From an uncultured Alphaproteobacteria bacterium (lineage in GTDB: Bacteria; Pseudomonadota; Alphaproteobacteria; Rs-D84), in assembly GCA_905234465.1 (NCBI GenBank), contig CAJOHU010000004.1:1-45901 (forward strand): DNA of 45,901 bases, written 5' to 3'. The stretch's first letter is position 1; every line of letters begins with the position of its first letter. The notes beneath the pieces are model-generated. The model saw nothing but the letters and a program-made list of their open reading frames with translations, searched no databases and had not been told where the DNA came from. Positions 43,836-45,901 of this stretch are shown here, in pieces. A program made the translations under genes and the position numbers.

Positions 43836-44906
43836 ATGAATAAAATTGAAATTCTTTACGCCAAAATGATTTGCCGGTTTAGTAAAGACAAACGTATCGC
43901 GATTTGGCGTAAATTGGTTTCTTTGCTGAAAAATGATTTTACGTTGGTGAATGCGCTGAACAGATTACAGATGATAGAATCGCATGGTGGTGCCAAACCG
44001 AATGAACCATTTGCAATATGTATGCGCGAATGGGAAAAAAATCTTGAACGCGGAATGAGTTTTTCCGAAGCAACCCGTGGTTGGGTCCCGCCCGAAGAAA
44101 CATTACTGTTAACATCCGGGAATATGTCCAGTTTGATTGTGGCATTGGAAAATGTCGGGCGAATAATTGTTGCAAATAAAAGAATAGGGGGCGCCGTATT
44201 CAGCGCGATTGCGTATCCGACATTGTTGTTGGTTTTGGTGTTTGCAATAATTATTATGGTTGGGCTTTATTTGGTTCCGCCACTGTCCGCGGTTGCGGGT
44301 GAAGATATGGTTTGGTCGGGTGGGGCGGCATCACTTATATGGATATCAAACATTGCGGGAAAGTATTGGAAAATTTTTTCGGTTGCGGTGATTGTTATTG
44401 GTGTTGTTGTGTGGTTGTCTTTGCCGCGGTTTTCTGGACGTCTGCGTGCGGTGGCGGACAAATTACCGCCGTGGAGTATATATAAAATACGAATGTCTGT
44501 GGGGTGGATGATGTCATTGTCGGCCATGGTTGCCGCCGGGGTTGCGATACCTGATGCGATGCGTATGTTGGCGGATAATTCAAACAGATACATGCGGCGT
44601 ATTTTGGAAGAAACACTGCATTATATTGCAAACGGTGATAACCTTGGGAATGCGTTGCAAAATACGGGTATGGATTTTCCAAACCAAGAATTAATTGGTG
44701 ATTTGACTGTGTATGCCGATATGAACGATTTTGATGAAAACTTGACCCAGATTTCAAACGATTATTTGGAAAATTCAGTTAAAAAAATTGAATCTTTATC
44801 AGAAGCGTTGAATACAATTGGAATATTATTGATATCTGGGGTTATTGCATGGATAGTTCTAGGCACATTTCAGATGCAAGACCAAATCACGGCGTTTTTG
44901 AGTTAG
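43836..44906 (+). CDS. pilR: Type IV pilus inner-membrane platform protein PilR (GspF/PilC family)
   Basis: A 356-aa T2SF-domain protein. It has an N-terminal helical bundle (about 15-120), two adjacent membrane helices (about 127-155 and 180-200), a second T2SF domain, and a last helix (about 325-348). It follows pilQ by 1 nt. Its stop TAG is the first triplet of a dispersed repeat. The remaining pilus genes (pilin, secretin, prepilin peptidase) are not in this window. Confidence 0.9.
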   Translation: MNKIEILYAKMICRFSKDKRIAIWRKLVSLLKNDFTLVNALNRLQMIESHGGAKPNEPFAICMREWEKNLERGMSFSEATRGWVPPEETLLLTSGNMSSLIVALENVGRIIVANKRIGGAVFSAIAYPTLLLVLVFAIIIMVGLYLVPPLSAVAGEDMVWSGGAASLIWISNIAGKYWKIFSVAVIVIGVVVWLSLPRFSGRLRAVADKLPPWSIYKIRMSVGWMMSLSAMVAAGVAIPDAMRMLADNSNRYMRRILEETLHYIANGDNLGNALQNTGMDFPNQELIGDLTVYADMNDFDENLTQISNDYLENSVKKIESLSEALNTIGILLISGVIAWIVLGTFQMQDQITAFLS

Positions 44907-44933
44907 TGGTTAGTGATAGTGTTAGTGGTTAGT
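44904..44933. repeat. TAGTGGTTAGTG-type repeat at the pilR stop
   Basis: TTAGTGGTTAGTGATAGTG then TTAGTGGTTAGTG. The pilR stop codon is the first TAG. It forms the upstream edge of cassette C. Confidence 0.8.
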
Positions 44934-45002
44934 GTTTTTTTTGTTTGATTTTTAATTGATTTTATTATATCTTTTCCGTGTCGGCAGGTGTTCTGTTGAT
45001 AG

Positions 45003-45157
45003 GGTGTCACAGCCCTTTAATAAATCTAGGTGTCAGCGATGACATAAAAAATCCAGCCATTGGTTGGATGGGGTGATATATATAAATAAACCCACTATTT
45101 ACCTAGATTTATAGCTGTGAACATCCAACCGTCAAAAATTTTTTTAGGCGGTTTTTT
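45003..45157 (+). ncRNA. Structured RNA C: pseudoknotted leader or small RNA
   Basis: P1 TCACAGC (45007-45013) with GCTGTGA (45114-45120); P2 ATAAATCTAGGT (45020-45031) with ACCTAGATTTAT (45101-45112); P3 hairpin GTCA-GCGA-TGAC; P4 hairpin TCCAGCC-ATT-GGTTGGA (45052-45068); P5 TGGG...CCCA around an AU loop beginning GTGATATAT. GGTTGGATG (45062-45070) is perfectly complementary to CATCCAACC (45122-45130) just past P1. That strand overlaps the terminator stem. The element follows pilR and its repeat. Confidence 0.85.
45128..45157 (+). terminator. Terminator between RNA C and its small gene
   Basis: ACCGTC, a 13-nt A/T loop, GGCGGT then TTTTTT. ACC of the 5' arm is also the end of the pseudoknot strand. 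Confidence 0.75.
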
Positions 45158-45174
45158 ATTTTTAATAAACAAAG

Positions 45175-45333
45175 GTGGAAAAAATAAGAAAAATAAAAAA
45201 CGCAGAATCACAAGAATTATTGATAAATGCGCTGCTTGATTTTTATTCTAAACATCGCGGATACAGGTTGTCACAATCAGAATTTGTTGGTTTGGTTTGC
45301 GCACTGTCGCAACAAATGTTAAGTGATATATAG
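45175..45333 (+). CDS. Small protein of RNA cassette C, related to that of cassette A
   Basis: About 49-52 aa, too short for the usual ORF cut-off. It contains YRLSQSEFVGLVCALSQQM, matching FRLKQSEFVAILGFVAQRL of cassette A, with a shared LL-x-F-(F/Y) segment before it. The start is uncertain. GTG at 45175 overlaps the AAAGG site, whereas ATA at 45184 sits exactly where an ATG would be expected after AGGTGG. The gene may thus use GTG, use a rare ATA, or have lost its start. It ends TAG, four bases before a flanking repeat. Confidence 0.6.
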   Translation: MEKIRKIKNAESQELLINALLDFYSKHRGYRLSQSEFVGLVCALSQQMLSDI

Positions 45334-45335
45334 TT

Positions 45336-45375
45336 ATTAGTGGTTAGTGATAGTGGTTAGGGGTTAGTGTTAGTT
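45336..45375. repeat. TAGTGGTTAGTG-type repeat, downstream edge of cassette C
   Basis: TTAGTGGTTAGTGATAGTGG then TTAGGGGTTAGTGTTAGT. A further partial unit GGGTTAGTATTCCAGAT is at 45404-45420 and resembles the hairpin arm at 29136-29146. Confidence 0.75.
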
Positions 45376-45402
45376 TCCACTTCGCCAAGGCTTCGTGGAA
45401 CA
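45376..45402. repeat. Hairpin with CTTCGCCAAGGCTTCGT core, second copy
   Basis: TTCCAC...GTGGAA flanks the same 17-base core as the hairpin at 9605-9630, there in the opposite orientation and with a different flanking stem. Confidence 0.6.
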
Positions 45403-45611
45403 AGGGTTAGTATTCCAGATAATCGTCACACCGCCGAAGGGCGGTGCAAGTTCCCCTCCATTGGAGGGGTGGCGGGTAGCCCCCGCCGGGGTGGTCAGAG
45501 AATACAGAATAATAACGAATGCTCTAACCACCTCCCGGTGTTCCACACCGTACTCCTCCACAGGAGGAGAACCGGGTCTGTGGAATATGGTTTACAAAGC
45601 AAAGTTTCCGG
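45403..45611. repeat. Cluster of REP-like GC-rich hairpins
   Basis: In about 160 bp there are CACCGCC-GAAG-GGCGGTG (45429-45446), CCCCTCC-ATT-GGAGGGG (45453-45469), GGCGGG-TAGCC-CCCGCC (45471-45487), GGTGGT-C-AGAG with CTCT-A-ACCACC (about 45489-45532), and TTCCACA...TGTGGAA (45541-45585) enclosing CTCCTC...GAGGAG. No reading frame is convincing. GC content is well above the surroundings, suggesting an acquired repetitive element. Confidence 0.6.
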
Positions 45612-45624
45612 GCGGTTGAGTGGA

Positions 45625-45644
45625 ACAAAAAGGTACCTTTTTGT
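45625..45644. promoter_or_regulatory. GGTACC palindrome, distal copy (right)
   Basis: Core ACAAAAAGGTACCTTTTTGT, identical to that of the left arm, 133 bp from the proximal copy centre to centre. Confidence 0.65.
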
Positions 45645-45756
45645 CCACCCTTTTTTTACACTTTTTTTAATTTTTTTTATTTTTCTCGCAATGCCACGGA
45701 TTCCGTGGTGTGCAGTGCATTTTTATGTTCGCCCATTTTTGACCAAAACACGAACG

Positions 45757-45778
45757 AACAAAAAGGTACCTTTTTGTT
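45757..45778. promoter_or_regulatory. GGTACC palindrome, proximal copy (right)
   Basis: The same 20-bp core extended by one base each side as a perfect palindrome, immediately followed by TATACTG, 41 bp before the ATG at 45820. Confidence 0.7.
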
Positions 45779-45819
45779 ATACTGTAATCATTGGAAATCA
45801 AAGGAAAGGGAAGTATCAG

Positions 45820-45901
45820 ATGAGTATCAAACGCATATTTATCGCGATGACCGCAATTTTTGCGGTGTCTGCGGTATTTGCGGATAATTCCAGTGTGACC
45901 A
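45820..45901 (+). CDS. Partial secreted protein, N-terminus only (terminal repeat family, right copy)
   Basis: The first 27 codons of a signal-peptide protein, MSIKRIFIAMTAIFA then VSAVFA and mature DNSSVT. The ATG follows AAAGGAAAGGGAAG. It matches the left-end copy except for Val16 in place of Ala. The rest is outside the window, so its function cannot be given. Confidence 0.75.
   Translation, partial: MSIKRIFIAMTAIFAVSAVFADNSSVT

Larger units (their letters stand above)
45612..45893. repeat. Right arm of the 282-bp inverted repeat
   Basis: Reverse complement of 1-282 with conserved order and spacing of palindromes, hairpin, ribosome binding site and coding start. See the left arm for detail. 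Confidence 0.9.

Noticed and set aside
45705-45887. 60-aa plus-strand frame at the right end
   Set aside because: It overlaps the signal-peptide gene in another frame and reads through the promoter palindrome.

Overview
The window looks like a chromosomal stretch of an AT-rich, small-genome alphaproteobacterium. The gene set fits an uncultured gut or host-associated lineage of the RF32/Holosporales/Rickettsiales type: accB-accC, yidD-rnpA, mreB, mnmG, lpxK-lpxC with a DUF374 acyltransferase, QueH, a eukaryote-like IleS and a long ThyX-like protein. The lineage is inferred from gene content only. No phage, IS transposase or CRISPR array is visible.

Layout. 1-282 is one arm of a 282-bp inverted repeat; its other arm is 45612-45893. 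Each arm carries a shared promoter region and the first codons of the same signal-peptide gene, reading outward. 360-2825 (minus) holds accC, accB, yidD and rnpA. mreB (plus) meets a minus block at a shared terminator: mnmG, fabG, fabD, queH and metG, then tRNA-Val, nth, ileS, tRNA-Thr, an unknown gene, thyX, pheT, pheS, rplT and rpmI. The plus block 20373-28406 is the elongasome and replication cluster mreC-mreD-mrdA-rodA-topA-dnaG. 28408-32503 (minus) holds a broken small gene and a T4SS-like virB3-virB4-metalloprotease group. Then come rpmJ, a short SufB/SufD-like gene, ychF, a histidine phosphatase with an unknown partner, tRNA-fMet and a structured 331-bp island. The last part (plus) is DUF374-lpxK-lpxC-lipoprotein (lipid A) and pilO2-pilP-pilQ-pilR (type IVb pilus).

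The most striking novelty is a small cassette present three times (about 9831-10290, 28408-29177 and 44904-45372). Each has, in transcription order, a TAGTGGTTAGTG-type repeat abutting the upstream gene's stop, a structured RNA of about 150-170 nt, an intrinsic terminator, a tiny reading frame with a good ribosome binding site, and a second repeat. The three RNAs differ in sequence but share five helices. In each, the 3' arm of one hairpin is perfectly complementary (8-9 bp, different sequence each time) to a segment just past the closing helix, and that segment overlaps the 5' arm of the terminator. This covariation suggests a pseudoknotted, possibly riboswitch-like RNA controlling a small protein, or a selfish RNA/peptide cassette.

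Other unusual features are a palindromic element inserted in frame in two protein genes and also found between genes (like Rickettsia palindromic elements), an Ile-codon leader peptide with attenuator before ileS, a 25-bp tandem duplication that frameshifts one cassette gene, duplicated tRNA fragments, and paired GGTACC-centred palindromes in front of the terminal gene copies.
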